A program made the translations under genes and the position numbers. A model generated the notes under the pieces. The model saw only the letters and a program-made list of their open reading frames with translations, was not told where the DNA came from and made no database searches. From positions 57,961 through 121,960 of the forward strand of contig JAQGDQ010000536.1 of assembly GCA_030141605.1 (NCBI GenBank): DNA of 64,000 bases, given 5' to 3'. Source of the stretch: Tubiluchus corallicola. Its lineage: Eukaryota > Priapulida > Priapulimorpha > Priapulimorphida > Tubiluchidae. Positions 49,606 to 59,784 of the stretch are shown one piece after another (the first letter of the stretch is position 1; every line of letters begins with the position of its first letter).

Positions 49606-50173
49606 TTAAAGCACAAAAAAATCCTACAATTACATCAAGCTTCAAAAATTCGCCTTGAAATTTTGTACCACTTACATACTACCTTTTTGTAAGCAGGGCT
49701 TGCGTCTGCAATAACGCTGTATATGGCGGGTAAATTTACAATCCCGCAATGACCGTTAGACACAGCCATTTTGATGATAAGTCATGTGAAACAAGTTTAG
49801 ATGACATTACTTGAAGTATTAAAAAATAATCAGAGCATTCGTAGCACACATGTCACTAACAAAGTAAAATTTTCAATTACTGTATCTCGTCAATAAGATT
49901 AAAAATACGTTTCTTTGTTGTGAGCGCAGGAGATGAGTCAACGAAACCTTACAATTTCGTGAAAACATTTTAAATAGGATTTGCGTTGTGCGTATATGAC
50001 GTCATGTAATGGCGCCGTCGCAACAGTATTGCGGGAGATTTAAAATGAAAACAAACAAAAAATCCTCTTAACGCGAGTACGATACATTCATAAATTTGCT
50101 ATAAAGTAACACAATTCTTTAAGGTGATTTTTCTGAAACCTACTTCATTTATCCCTTTTCTTGCCCTTCATTA
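49606..50173. mobile_element. T2-like MITE family 1, copy d
   Basis: Starts at TTAA-AGCACAAAAAAA, with body as in the other copies (cccgcaatgaccgttagaca, gatttttctgaaacctactt). The right end is eroded (ttttcttgcccttcatta). 50174-50470 is AT-rich with nothing recognised; 50476-50530 is a short CGTAT/CTCAT pentamer run. Confidence 0.82.
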
Positions 50174-50864
50174 TAAAAGTGATTATACTTTTTATCTAAA
50201 ATTTATTACTACTGGATAAATTAGCTGTATACGTAAGACATCTATTAATTTTACACCTTTGTACATGTATTTCGCCAATTTTTCTTTTTTTAATATTTTA
50301 ATGAATTTAATATATAGCGGCTTCTATTGTAAATATCTATTATAGACCCTTTATTAGAACACCCCACAGTTTCCTGTATGCAGCTAAAATTTTCAACTCC
50401 TGTGATGCTATCATTAACTTTGGACTCACCTCTTATTGTACATATGTAGTAGTTTTTATTTAGAATAAAATGCATCTTATCTTATCGTATCGTATCGTAT
50501 CTCATCTCATCTCATCTCATTCCATCTTATCTTAAACCCTAAAGTTGTCAAGTCTAAAATCCTTCATTATTTGTACATTGCTGGTGACGCCTGAATAAAA
50601 TAAACAGTTGTTGTCACAGTACCCATGCGAGGCAAGTAATCAATTTCCACCAATAAAGCCTTTGATCATGCAAATCTTGTAACATTAACACACTAAACTG
50701 GCTTCCCCTATCTGATTGAACAATAATGACATCTCGAAGCCCCTGTAAATCTATCAGTATATGCATACGTAAGAGGGATGACCAGCGAACGCTAAAGATG
50801 TCTACACTTTAGCTGACGGCATAGAAAGATTGAATTTGTAGGGAGCTTGAAGTATATTAGACTG

Positions 50865-51140
50865 AAGTTAGTGTAGACTGTTGTAGACTGGTTCTCATTG
50901 GTGGTTGATACAAAGAATGTGAAATCGTGTTGAACTGTGAGAGATTGAAGTTAGTGTAGACTGTTGTAGACTGGTTCTCATTGGTGGTTGATACAAAGAA
51001 TGTGAAATCGTGTTGAACTGTGAGAGATTGAAGTTAGTGTAGACTGTTGTAGACTGGTTCACTCTGGTGGTTGATACAAAGAATGTGAAATCGTGTTGAA
51101 CTGTGAGAGACTGAAGATAGTGTAGACTGGTTCACATGAA
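50865..51140. repeat. 83-bp tandem repeat, about 3 copies
   Basis: Units contain gaagttagtgtagactgttg, tggtggttgatacaaagaat and gaaatcgtgttgaactgtg. Confidence 0.93.
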
Positions 51141-51351
51141 ATAGACGTTTCTCCGTGAAAACCGTCTATTTCTGCTTCCTGAGTTGCAATCAAATCCCAC
51201 ATTTCGCCCAATTGTACAACGTTCATGAAGATACTAGTTACACATGCATTGAACAGTCGTCGCAGCCTTGTTTTGCAGGATATTTTTTGAGAATCATAAA
51301 TAATAGTGGCATATCAAGAAAAATCCATGGTCCTAATTACATCCTATTACT

Positions 51352-51700
51352 ATGGTTATTATTATATGGACAATAACGGTTAAGCAGCAGAAGGAAATTG
51401 ATATTTTTCAAAGACGTCTCCGTAGGAAATTACTAGGAATTAAAGGCCTGACAGAATATCCAACGATGATCTGTATAATGTGGTCAAGAAGAATCCTTGA
51501 AGTAAACAAATACAAGTAAGAAGATTGCATTGGATTGGGCATACACTAAGAGTACTTTAAGAATCTCCTCCTCCTATAGCATTACATAAAACTCTTGAAA
51601 CGATAAAAAGCCGAGAGGAGGTCAGGTACTGATGTATAGATTTATCAAATAGATTTGAGGGATGATGCACAATGGGTGGTGGCACCAACACGTGGGACGT
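51352..51700 (+). mobile_element. LINE reverse-transcriptase C-terminal remnant, plus strand
   Basis: Broken frames read TVKQQKEIDIFQRRLRRKLL, GIKGLTEYPT and RRLHWIGH-like pieces. These are the conserved post-RT segment of non-LTR elements (W-T-L ... L-x-x-F-x-R-x-L-R-x-I-L-G-I). Several stops and shifts show that it is dead. Confidence 0.7.
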
Positions 51701-51711
51701 GCCTTGCTTTT

Positions 51712-52370
51712 TTAACGTAGCAGCACCGAAACGGCGACGACAATTCTCTTCTTCAAAATCTCATTCCACCTATTGTTGACGGAGGAATCAACATTTATAA
51801 GAGTATTCCACCTACTTTTATCTGCAGCTAACATAGCAAGTTCTTCTACTCCTAAAGATAGATTTGGTTGACGTTGTTGAACGTTTTTATTTATCTTAGC
51901 TATCCAAGTTGTTTTTAGTTTGCCAGGTGATTTTTTGGAAGGTTTTAAGGCTTCCTTTAAGATTCTTACTAGTACTTCAGTTGGTAATCTTAGAATGTTC
52001 ATTTTGTTCTGGTGTATACATCTTCATTTTTGATTATGTATGGCCATCTTATCTTTAAAACTTTCCTTAGTAGACTTCTATGAAATGTGTCAATCTGCTT
52101 TTCTTGAATAATCGTTAAACCCCAAGTTTCTCTGTTGTACAATAATATGTTGGTAACGTAAGCATTAAATAATGGAAGTCTTATGTTAAGGCTTGATTTC
52201 TTGCTAGTTATACATTCTTGTGTTGAAGAAAAGCATGCATTGCTTGTTGCTTTCTACTTTTAATATCACCTTCGGTTTAGAAAAGTGCCCATGTACTTGC
52301 AGTCCCTTCCCTTGCAATAATATATTCTTCTGTTTTTGACTGGTTTACTTGAAGATTTCTTTTCTCTAGT
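51712..52370 (-). mobile_element. LINE reverse-transcriptase C-terminal remnant, minus strand
   Basis: From 52.37 kb down, shifted frames give RNLQVNQSKTEEYII, DIKSRKQQAMHAFLQHKN, KQIDTFHRSLLRK-like and EHLRLPT segments. An intact last part of 96 residues follows (51712-52002) with VLVRILKEALK, KLKTTWIAKINKN and AADKSRWNTLI. This is the usual end of RTE/CR1-like LINE ORFs. It points towards the plus-strand remnant next to it. Confidence 0.75.
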
Positions 52371-53097
52371 TTTTTTTTGGAAATTCCTTTTTCATGGAAC
52401 GCCATTTTTCGCTGGTTGCGTCATTCTGCATTGCCATGACGATAACTAAACGTCATTGCATTCTTCTGTTGGGAGGGTTTGCTGGATAACGAACATAAAC
52501 CACAGTCTGCTTCCTACCAGCTACATACAAAATTAGAAAAGTGCCGTTAATATTGGCTCACTAACGTGTTCGTTGTACAAGATGAAATCAGGTAAGTGGT
52601 AAAATGCATAATCTACGCTATGTGCTGTTACAGCTAAACACATGAAATAGCGAGGATCTAGGAATCAACATAACTGTTTATTGAGTGAAAATTTAACGCT
52701 AAGTCTTCTTACGGTGGGTCCTTCTCTTAGTATGCAAACTTTACCTGTGTAAACTAATTGTTTGCTGTAAGTGTAATCTTTTGTTTAATAATGTAATGAC
52801 AAATGCACGTTACCTACAATGTACCAAATTTTTCATGCATACGCAGGAAAGCTGTGTTTAGTCTCAGCAGTAGGCTGTTTTTGAGTCAGAATATTGTTAT
52901 TAATAACTTGCTGTACAATACTGATACAATTTTTCGGACATTTTTAAGTCGTGGGAAAGAATTTTATTTACTCATTTTAACTAACCCTTTCTTGTATATA
53001 AGCTTACTATGTTTCTGTAATCTAATTCTACGTTTTTACTTGTGCCATATTTTTATTCTTGTTCTATGCACTGTAAATGTCTGAAATAAAATAAATG
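52371..53097. other. AT-rich stretch, no feature recognised
   Basis: No conserved ORF or repeat seen. The plus-strand frame at 52803-53084 is low-complexity and hydrophobic, as expected of T-rich DNA. Confidence 0.45.
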
Positions 53098-53350
<253 letters not shown>

Positions 53351-53564
53351 TAATTTTTGTTTGAATCTGATCTATATGGTACAAGTTTTCCTTCGTAAGG
53401 TACTTCTACTTGTATGCTGATAACTTAAATTTCACTCTTTTGATTTTCTAATGACTTTTTATGCCTTGGTAAATGTACTGATTATTTCATGGCTTAATTT
53501 CTAACATTGATAATGACATTGGTGCCGATACGATCGGTTGGGCTCAATAAACAGCACGTTCAAA

Positions 53565-53665
53565 TATAAGAAACAATTGCTAACTTTTGTAGGCAAGAAA
53601 ATGTATATTCTGGACAGTAGATTAAAATGAGATTGAGTCTAAACAATCGTCCGGTCCTCCTTTAA
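53565..53665. mobile_element. T2-like MITE family 2, single terminus, inverted
   Basis: About 100 bases match the first 100 bases of 45723-46267 in reverse orientation (tgtaggcaagaaaatgtata, gagattgagtctaaacaatc, gtccggtcctcc-TTTAA). It lies about 65 bases before the ATG of the gene at 53729. Confidence 0.8.
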
Positions 53666-53728
53666 GTGGGTGATACCCCAGTACTGTAGTTTGCCGATTT
53701 AAACTTTTACACTTTTTCAGAAAATAAA

Positions 53729-54250
53729 ATGGCGGGGGACGGCACCGTTTCTGCCTGTACCATTAATAAAGAAAAAACTGAACAATATGGTACCATGCTA
53801 GCCAGTGCTTCTATAACCAGCCCGGGACTTGTTTCATCAAAGAACAATGTTCTGGATTTAGAGGTCCCAAGGGAAGTTCCGGGAAAACGTGCAGTACGAC
53901 GACACCGTCTCTGCTACGAGGCGTACGCAAAGGGCAAGCAAACCTTTCTTAGCTTACTGTACGAATCACCCAATGGTTCTAGAGTTTGGAAAAGAGAGGC
54001 ATTCGTGCGACCGAGTAAAGTGGGAGCGGCTCTTTTGAAGCTTTTAGTTTTACTTCTTCTGTCATTAATGGCAGCCGTTACCGTAAGAATACGTTCCTTG
54101 GACTGTGGCTATGTAGATTATCAGCTGACGAGAGTTTATCCGTATTTACACTGCAAAATACCACCAAAGTCTCTCATGCAAATCACTATGGAACGGTTTT
54201 TCATCAACCTGTTTCCCTCAAGTACAACTTGGCAGGACGTCGTGATGTAA
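53729..54250 (+). CDS. unknown single-exon membrane protein
   Basis: 173 codons from ATG (context aaaataaaATGG) to TAA. Residues 1-60 are polar, with Ser/Thr/Lys (AGDGTVSACTINKEKTEQYG). Residues 61-100 are basic (KRAVRRHRLCYEAYAKGKQ). One strong hydrophobic helix covers about 103-122 (ALLKLLVLLLLSLMAAVTV), followed by a roughly 50-residue tail with two Cys (LDCGYVDYQL, YLHCKIPPKS). A long pyrimidine tract and CAG end 8 bases before the ATG, so the start codon sits at a splice or trans-splice acceptor. Base composition is clearly more balanced than in the flanks, and a poly(A) signal follows. I recognise no family; a single-pass type II membrane protein is the best description. Confidence 0.55.
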   Translation: MAGDGTVSACTINKEKTEQYGTMLASASITSPGLVSSKNNVLDLEVPREVPGKRAVRRHRLCYEAYAKGKQTFLSLLYESPNGSRVWKREAFVRPSKVGAALLKLLVLLLLSLMAAVTVRIRSLDCGYVDYQLTRVYPYLHCKIPPKSLMQITMERFFINLFPSSTTWQDVVM

Positions 54251-54420
54251 ACGAATTAGCAACAATAAACGAGTTACAAACGAATAAAAATGCTTAAAAT
54301 TTTGAAAAAAATGTTTCTGTTATAGAAGTGTTTAAATTATGTGTGAAGTAAGCCATTATGCAGTTTTGGAATGTTTTGGAATTGTGAATTTGCTGTAAAT
54401 TTCAAGATCAGTGTTTAAAG

Positions 54421-54426
54421 AATAAA
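54421..54426 (+). terminator. poly(A) signal for the 53.7-kb gene
   Basis: AATAAA 170 bases after the stop codon, in an AT-rich 3' region. Confidence 0.5.
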
Positions 54427-54524
54427 AACAAAATGTTTTCACTTGTGAAATCTTTCTTATTTTCACATGCCAAATTAAAAACGGTATTTGCTGTACCTAC
54501 AATATTATTGTTATTTTTATTTAT

Positions 54525-54632
54525 AATTAAAACATCACAACTCTGTTAAAACTTTTAATTTACGTTGTTAAAAAATCATGTCAAATGTTTCGACAAAGCT
54601 ACTGCTTGTCGTCATCAGTGGTAAATCGGTTT
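54525..54632 (-). ncRNA. hammerhead-like RNA motif, copy 3
   Basis: On the minus strand: CTGATGA (54612-54618), one extra base, GACAA ... TTGTC as stem II, then GAAA. Flanks ATTTAC and GTAAAT could form stem I. Related to the two plus-strand copies at 55.3-55.5 kb. Similar motifs are known in terminal repeats of Penelope-like retroelements. Confidence 0.45.
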
Positions 54633-54648
54633 AACAGGCGCCAAACAG

Positions 54649-54649
<1 letters not shown>

Positions 54650-54682
<33 letters not shown>

Positions 54683-54691
54683 GAGTGAGTG

Positions 54692-54770
<79 letters not shown>
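54650..54770. repeat. (AAGT)n microsatellite
   Basis: About 29 AAGT units with a short GAGT interruption at 54682-54692. Confidence 0.96.
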
Positions 54771-54771
54771 T

Positions 54772-55300
54772 TATTAGTTTATCACCATTTTTAAAATAGC
54801 AAAATACATAACTAACAGATTTATAAATCTGTACAACGTACAATAATATTACAAAGTGCAAAAGTAATTATTGATTAGTGGTGAAAGGGTGGCGAAAGAA
54901 CTATACGTTATCGAGGTCAGCCACCCTCTCAGGATTGTTACTAATATAATTAATTAGTTAATGCGCATGTACCAGGTAATAAAAATTATCAGATTTTGCA
55001 TTTAAGACGAATGAAAATTGAACGTTATACGAATGTGTTAGTTTATAATAAAATAATGGGAAAGAAGAGACACACGTGACTATCTTTAAATAATATTTTA
55101 ACCATTACGTATTTAAAACTAATGTTATGAGGAACTAGAGCCAAAGGAAGAAAAAAAATGAATTTTCCGCTGAATTAGCAGACCAGTAGAAAAGAAATTG
55201 ATACACTCACCGTAATTTGCGTGGTGTAAATACATAATTAGTGCATAATGTTCTATACTGTAGGCTCTGCCTATATAAACTGGTTGTATGTTTGTAAAAA
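54772..55300. other. AT-rich stretch between ribozyme-like copies
   Basis: No ORF or repeat recognised. It may be the interior of a decayed retroelement bounded by the inverted hammerhead-like copies. Confidence 0.35.
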
Positions 55301-55480
55301 TTTTCCACTGACGATGACAGCAGTAACTCTGTCGAAACGTTTGACATGATTTTTTAACTGTGTAAATTAAAAAACTTTTAATAGAGCTGTGAAATTTACC
55401 ACTGATGATGACAGCAGTAGCTCCGTCGAAACGTTTGACATGATTTTTAAACTGTGTAAATTAAAAAATTTTTAATAAAG
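55300..55480 (+). ncRNA. hammerhead-like RNA motifs, copies 1 and 2 in tandem
   Basis: Copy 1: CTGACGA at 55308-55314, stem II GACAG/CTGTC, GAAA at 55334-55337. Copy 2: CTGATGA at 55402-55408, stem II GAC/GTC with one internal mismatch, GAAA at 55428-55431, and a perfect 7-bp outer stem AATTTAC (55393-55399) with GTAAATT (55456-55462). All keep CUGANGA and GAAA, but with one extra base before stem II and no clear cleavage triplet, so activity is uncertain. 55481-55890 is AT-rich and unannotated. Confidence 0.45.
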
Positions 55481-55890
55481 TTGTGTTTTAACTACAAATA
55501 ATCTAATAATTATATAAGGATATGTATGTATGAGTAAAATAGATTAAAAAGCCAGACTAATTTTCTGGTATGACTTATAAAAGCTAATAATTGCAAAGTA
55601 TAATAGCAAAAATATCCCAAGAATCAGATAGAAACCGTAATTTTATTTCTTCTCTAGTTGTGAATTTCAATCTTTTAAAAGAGTAATGATAACTTTTTAC
55701 TTAAAAATTTTCTTAATAATTTCACTCAATAACAACTTTCAAAATATTTATCAAATAACAACAAGTTTCCAATACCGTAAACTCCATTGTTGGTTATTTG
55801 AAAAAACAATCTTTAGTAAATAAACCATAACTTAACTTATAAACACTATGACTTACAAGCCTAGTCAATAATAGTATCTACATCAAAAGT

Positions 55891-56561
55891 TTAAAAGCGC
55901 GTTCAGACTAGCGAGTTTTCTGTCAGGAGTTTTTTCTCTGACAGCAAACTCGCAAGTGTGAAACTGCTTTACGAGTTACTGTAGGCAAGTTAGTGCAAAC
56001 TCTCCGACAGTTGCTATGAGTTGATTCCCTGCAAGTTACTCTCTAATGTGAACGCTTCGTCGAGTTACTCTCCACACTTCTGACAGTGAATAGAGAAGGG
56101 AGTGTGAGCTCGCGCTCACTGTTGGTGAGTAACTCACATCACGTTTTGCTCTCTAGTCTGAACACGCTCGAGAGTTACTCTCGACACTTCTTCCAGTGAA
56201 TAGAGAAGGGAGTGTCAGCTCACGCTTACTGTTGGTGAGTAACTCACAGCAAGTTTTGCTCTCTAGTCTGAACACGCTCGAGAGTTACTCTCGATACTTC
56301 TCGCAGTGAATAGAGAAGGGAGTGTCAGCTCGCGCTTACTGTTGGTGAGTAACTCACAGCAAGTTTTGCTCTCTAGTCTGAACACGCTCGAGAGTTACTC
56401 TCGATACTTCTTCCAGTGAATAGAGAAGAGAGTGTCAGCTCAGGCTTGCTATCGGAAGAGAGTAACTCGCAGCAGGTGTTGCTCTCTAGTCTGAACACAC
56501 TTGTGAGTTATTTTCCAAGTTTACTTGGCGAGAAAACTCCTTTGTGTGAACGCCTCCTTAA
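55891..56561. mobile_element. MITE with TTAA ends and internal 110-bp tandem repeat
   Basis: Termini TTAA-AAGCGCGTTCAGAC and, inverted, TTAA-GGAGGCGTTCACAC. The interior carries about four copies of a 110-bp unit (cagtgaatagagaaggg, gttggtgagtaactcac, ctctctagtctgaacacgct). The GTTCAGAC/GTCTGAAC termini recur inside every unit. Confidence 0.75.
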
Positions 56562-57015
56562 GGCCATTTCATAGTGATGACGCAAGGAGTTGCTGACAGA
56601 AAATCACAAAACTTTCAGAATTTTTTTGATTTTTTCGCGAAATCCCATGCAGCAAGAAAGTTCATTTCACAGTTGCAGGCTGTAACTGTTACTCCTCATC
56701 ATGAACAACGAAGAGACATCAGGATTTTAATCAGTGCTTACTGCTGTTACGATAGTATTAATAACTGTCGTTATTAGGTGCACCCATTTAATGAAAAATG
56801 AAACAGCATCATGCCGTTATTGCTACCTAATATGGGTGCAATAACTGATATCTGAGAGATGATTTGCAGAAATTTTACAGTTACACTAGTATATAGCTAT
56901 GACCGTTGCGTAGATGATGTATAAAATCGTCTGTCAATTAAAAGAGAAATTAAATCTTGTAACTTTAAGTACTGAAATGCGTTAATTGTTGTTCATTAAA
57001 CATGCAATTGAGCAG

Positions 57016-57219
57016 TTAAATTTTAGTCTGAAATCCGCGAGGAACATGCAGTATTTCTACCATGCGGCAAAATTCCTCACGAGGAGGACGCATAGCTTCT
57101 AGCTGGCAGCAGAATTCCTCACGAGGAGGACGCATAGCTTCTAGCTGGCAGCAGAATTCATCGCAAGAATTTTGCCGAGTGTCAAAATTATGAAATACGC
57201 CATAGAAACCATGTTCCAT
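57016..57219 (-). CDS. small ORF with in-frame 14-residue repeats
   Basis: 67 codons from an ATG in good context. MEHGFYGVFHNFDTRQNS is followed by two in-frame copies of CCQLEAMRPPREEF (42-bp units) and a tail. The repeat length being a multiple of three keeps the frame, but there are few copies and no homology I know. The call is weak. Confidence 0.22.
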   Translation of the reverse strand: MEHGFYGVFHNFDTRQNSCDEFCCQLEAMRPPREEFCCQLEAMRPPREEFCRMVEILHVPRGFQTKI

Positions 57220-57236
57220 TTTCGTGAGGAATGACG

Positions 57237-57490
57237 CCAGGAATTTCTCCTCCAGGCATTTTGTTGCGCATCCTCGCTTTAATAAGAAAATTTTCCATGC
57301 GACCAGATGATGTTAAAATCATGCTATTTAAGAGTTACTGTTGCAAGGTTTACTGTATGCCTGTATGGACTAATTATAGTAATGGTGTGATAAACAGGCT
57401 GCGTATTGCATACAGCAATGGTATAGGAAAACTGTTTCGCTTAAAGCATGATTGCAGTGCTTCTAGCATGTGTGTAAACCTATCTACGAT
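57237..57490 (+). mobile_element. LINE reverse-transcriptase fragment
   Basis: An open 84-residue piece reads LIRKFSMRPDDVKIMLFKSY, CCKVYCMPVWTNY, LRIAYSNGIGKLFRLKHDCS, ASSMCVNL. This is the conserved end of the RT domain of CR1/jockey-type LINEs (LLRKF...VKxxLFxSYCxxxYxxxLW...LRVAYN...CSASxMF). The rest of the element is missing. Confidence 0.75.
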
Positions 57491-57905
57491 TGCAGTGCTT
57501 CTAGCACGTGTGTAAACCTATCTACCATTGCAGTGCTTCTAGCACGTGTGTAAACCTATCTACGACTGCAGTGCTTCTGACATGTGTGTAAACCTATCTA
57601 CGCTTGCAGTGCTTCTAGCATGTGTGTAAACCTATCTACGATTGCAGTGCTTCTAGCATGTGTGTAAACCTATCTACGATTGCAGTGCATCTAGCATGTG
57701 TGTAAACCTATCTACGATTGCAGTGCTTCTAGCACGTGTGTAAACCTATCTACGATTGCAGTGCTTCTAGCACGTGTGTAAACCTATCTACGATTGCAGT
57801 GCTTCTAGCACGTGTGTAAACCTATCTACGATTGCAGTGCTTCTAGCACGTGTGTAAACCTATCTACGATTGCAGTGCTTCTAGCACGTGTGTAAACCTA
57901 TATCT
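57449..57905. repeat. 38-bp minisatellite grown from the LINE fragment
   Basis: About 12 copies of gattgcagtgcttctagca plus tgtgtgtaaacctatctac. The first copy is the LINE codons for DCSASSMCVNLST, so the array started by repeating the end of the fragment at 57237. 38 is not a multiple of 3, so the frame is lost. Confidence 0.93.
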
Positions 57906-58085
57906 ACCACATTTTAGTCATATTCGCAGTAGATCATGTTGTAGCGTTCGTAATAGGTTACTACTGTACACTGGCAATAGTATTATAACTGCTATTATTA
58001 ACTCATATTGACTTGTCAAATCTTGCTTTTTGGGAAATGGAACGAATTATTACATAATTACATAATTTGCCTCTAAAATTTATTT

Positions 58086-58091
58086 AACTTT

Positions 58092-58135
<44 letters not shown>

Positions 58136-58141
58136 AAAGTT
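58086..58141. repeat. 56-bp perfect palindrome
   Basis: aacttttagtttatatata at the left and its exact reverse complement at the right, joined by an AT run. It would form a long hairpin. A second AT run lies at 58238-58262. 58262-58990 has no recognised feature. Confidence 0.93.
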
Positions 58142-58230
58142 AATCAATGTATGTACATATATTGATGATCAATCAGTGTTAGTTACTAAAAGCTTTCACT
58201 AAAAATTTACTAACCTTGAATATATATTAC

Positions 58231-58262
<32 letters not shown>

Positions 58263-58994
58263 ATGAAATAAACAATATATTTCATTTTAACACTGTATTT
58301 GTATTTTATATGGTCTTAATTACCGAAGTAAGAATTTGAATTGAATTGAATTGCGAAATGTCCTAAGTTTTAACAGCTGCTAATTTGCAGTAATCTACCT
58401 TGTACATCCTAAAACGATAATAATTATCAGCTGTTTACGTCTGCTTAACATAAATTTTAATAAAGTGCAGGAGGTTTTTTTAAATAAACTATACAGAAGC
58501 CGACATAGCACAAGGAAACAGTGTTTTTAGGCGCATGGTGAACACGTGAGTGGTTTTCATTGATATAAACTTAGGCAAGGGTAGGCTAGGTACACGCACT
58601 GTACCAGCATTTTAGCCTTAGTCGAGAAAATCAAAACCGTTGCAGTGTTATGGAAAAGCAGTGTTATCTTATAAGGGTATGGCGCTGGGGCAAACAAGAT
58701 TTATGTAACAGACAAAATTATTCAAAACATGAATTATTAATGATAGAAATATGTAAATTTACGTGCCACCTTTTTCATAAAAAACTTGCAAATTACAGGT
58801 TTTAGGATTTTCTGCTGTTCTGGAGTCTTAGTAAGTCGTCTATTCATAGATGTAAGTGTCGCGTTAACATGCAGTTCTTTTACATAATGTTATGCTTACA
58901 GTTTTTAATAGACGATGTTACCTAAGTCACTCACTAGATTGATTTTCAGTTTTCTTTGTCGTATGAGCAATGGCTGAAATAAAAACATTTCTTA

Positions 58995-59215
58995 CTTAGG
59001 ACTAAGGTACTTAGGCAGAGCATGGGATGTATAGTCCCAGGTCTAGGGTTCAAGTACCGACTAGTGCACAATTTTTCAGCGTCTTCTTTCTTCAACTCAT
59101 TATCCACAGTGGGTTATAAGTGTTGTGAACTAAACCGCAATGGTTTATGATCATTCTGGAATTTACAGCCATAATCTAATTAACGATATCGTTAATTGCC
59201 AGCTAATTTGAAAAA
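58995..59215 (+). mobile_element. tRNA-derived SINE, plus strand
   Basis: A-box-like TAGGCAGAGC at 59012 and B box GGTTCAAGTACC at 59047-59058. Then the body ttcttcaactcat, aatggtttatgatcattctg and gccataatctaattaacgat, ending gttgccagctaatttg-like. Same family as 38005-38190. Confidence 0.75.
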
Positions 59216-59220
59216 GTTCA

Positions 59221-59221
<1 letters not shown>

Positions 59222-59252
<31 letters not shown>

Positions 59253-59510
59253 CACTTACTCACTTACTCACTCACTCACTCACTCACTCACTCACTCACT
59301 CACTCACTCACTCACTCACTCACTCACACACTTACTTACTTATTTACTTACTTACTTACTTACTTACTTTCTCACTCACTCACTTACTTGCTTACTTACT
59401 CAGTCACTCACTCACTCACTCACTTACTTATTTATTCACTCACCCATTCACTCGCTCATGCACTCACTACTCACTAACTCACTCACTTATTCACTTACTA
59501 AAATCTCTTG
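59222..59510. repeat. (CTTA)n/(CTCA)n tetranucleotide
   Basis: Mixed runs of ACTT and ACTC directly follow the SINE tail. 59511-59784 is AT-rich with nothing recognised. Confidence 0.95.
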
Positions 59511-59784
59511 AATCATTGATTCAGCTGCCAAGTGGTCATTTGGTTGCTGTTGCAATTTTCATTGACTTTTCATAAATTTATAAAAATAATAATGATACTA
59601 TTCAGACATCAATGGGAGAGCCACTTAAACACTAAACAGTATTCAACAGATTGTTAAAATCTTGTGATTGTATGATCCATTGGCACCCCTAAACATACGT
59701 ACAATTTTAACATACTGCTTGATCTAAAAAAACATCACAGACACCTTATTTGGTCGTAACCTATACTGCTATATAATTATTTAA

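Noticed and set aside
52803-53084. Hydrophobic 93-codon plus frame
   Set aside because: T-rich low-complexity DNA; no start context or homology.
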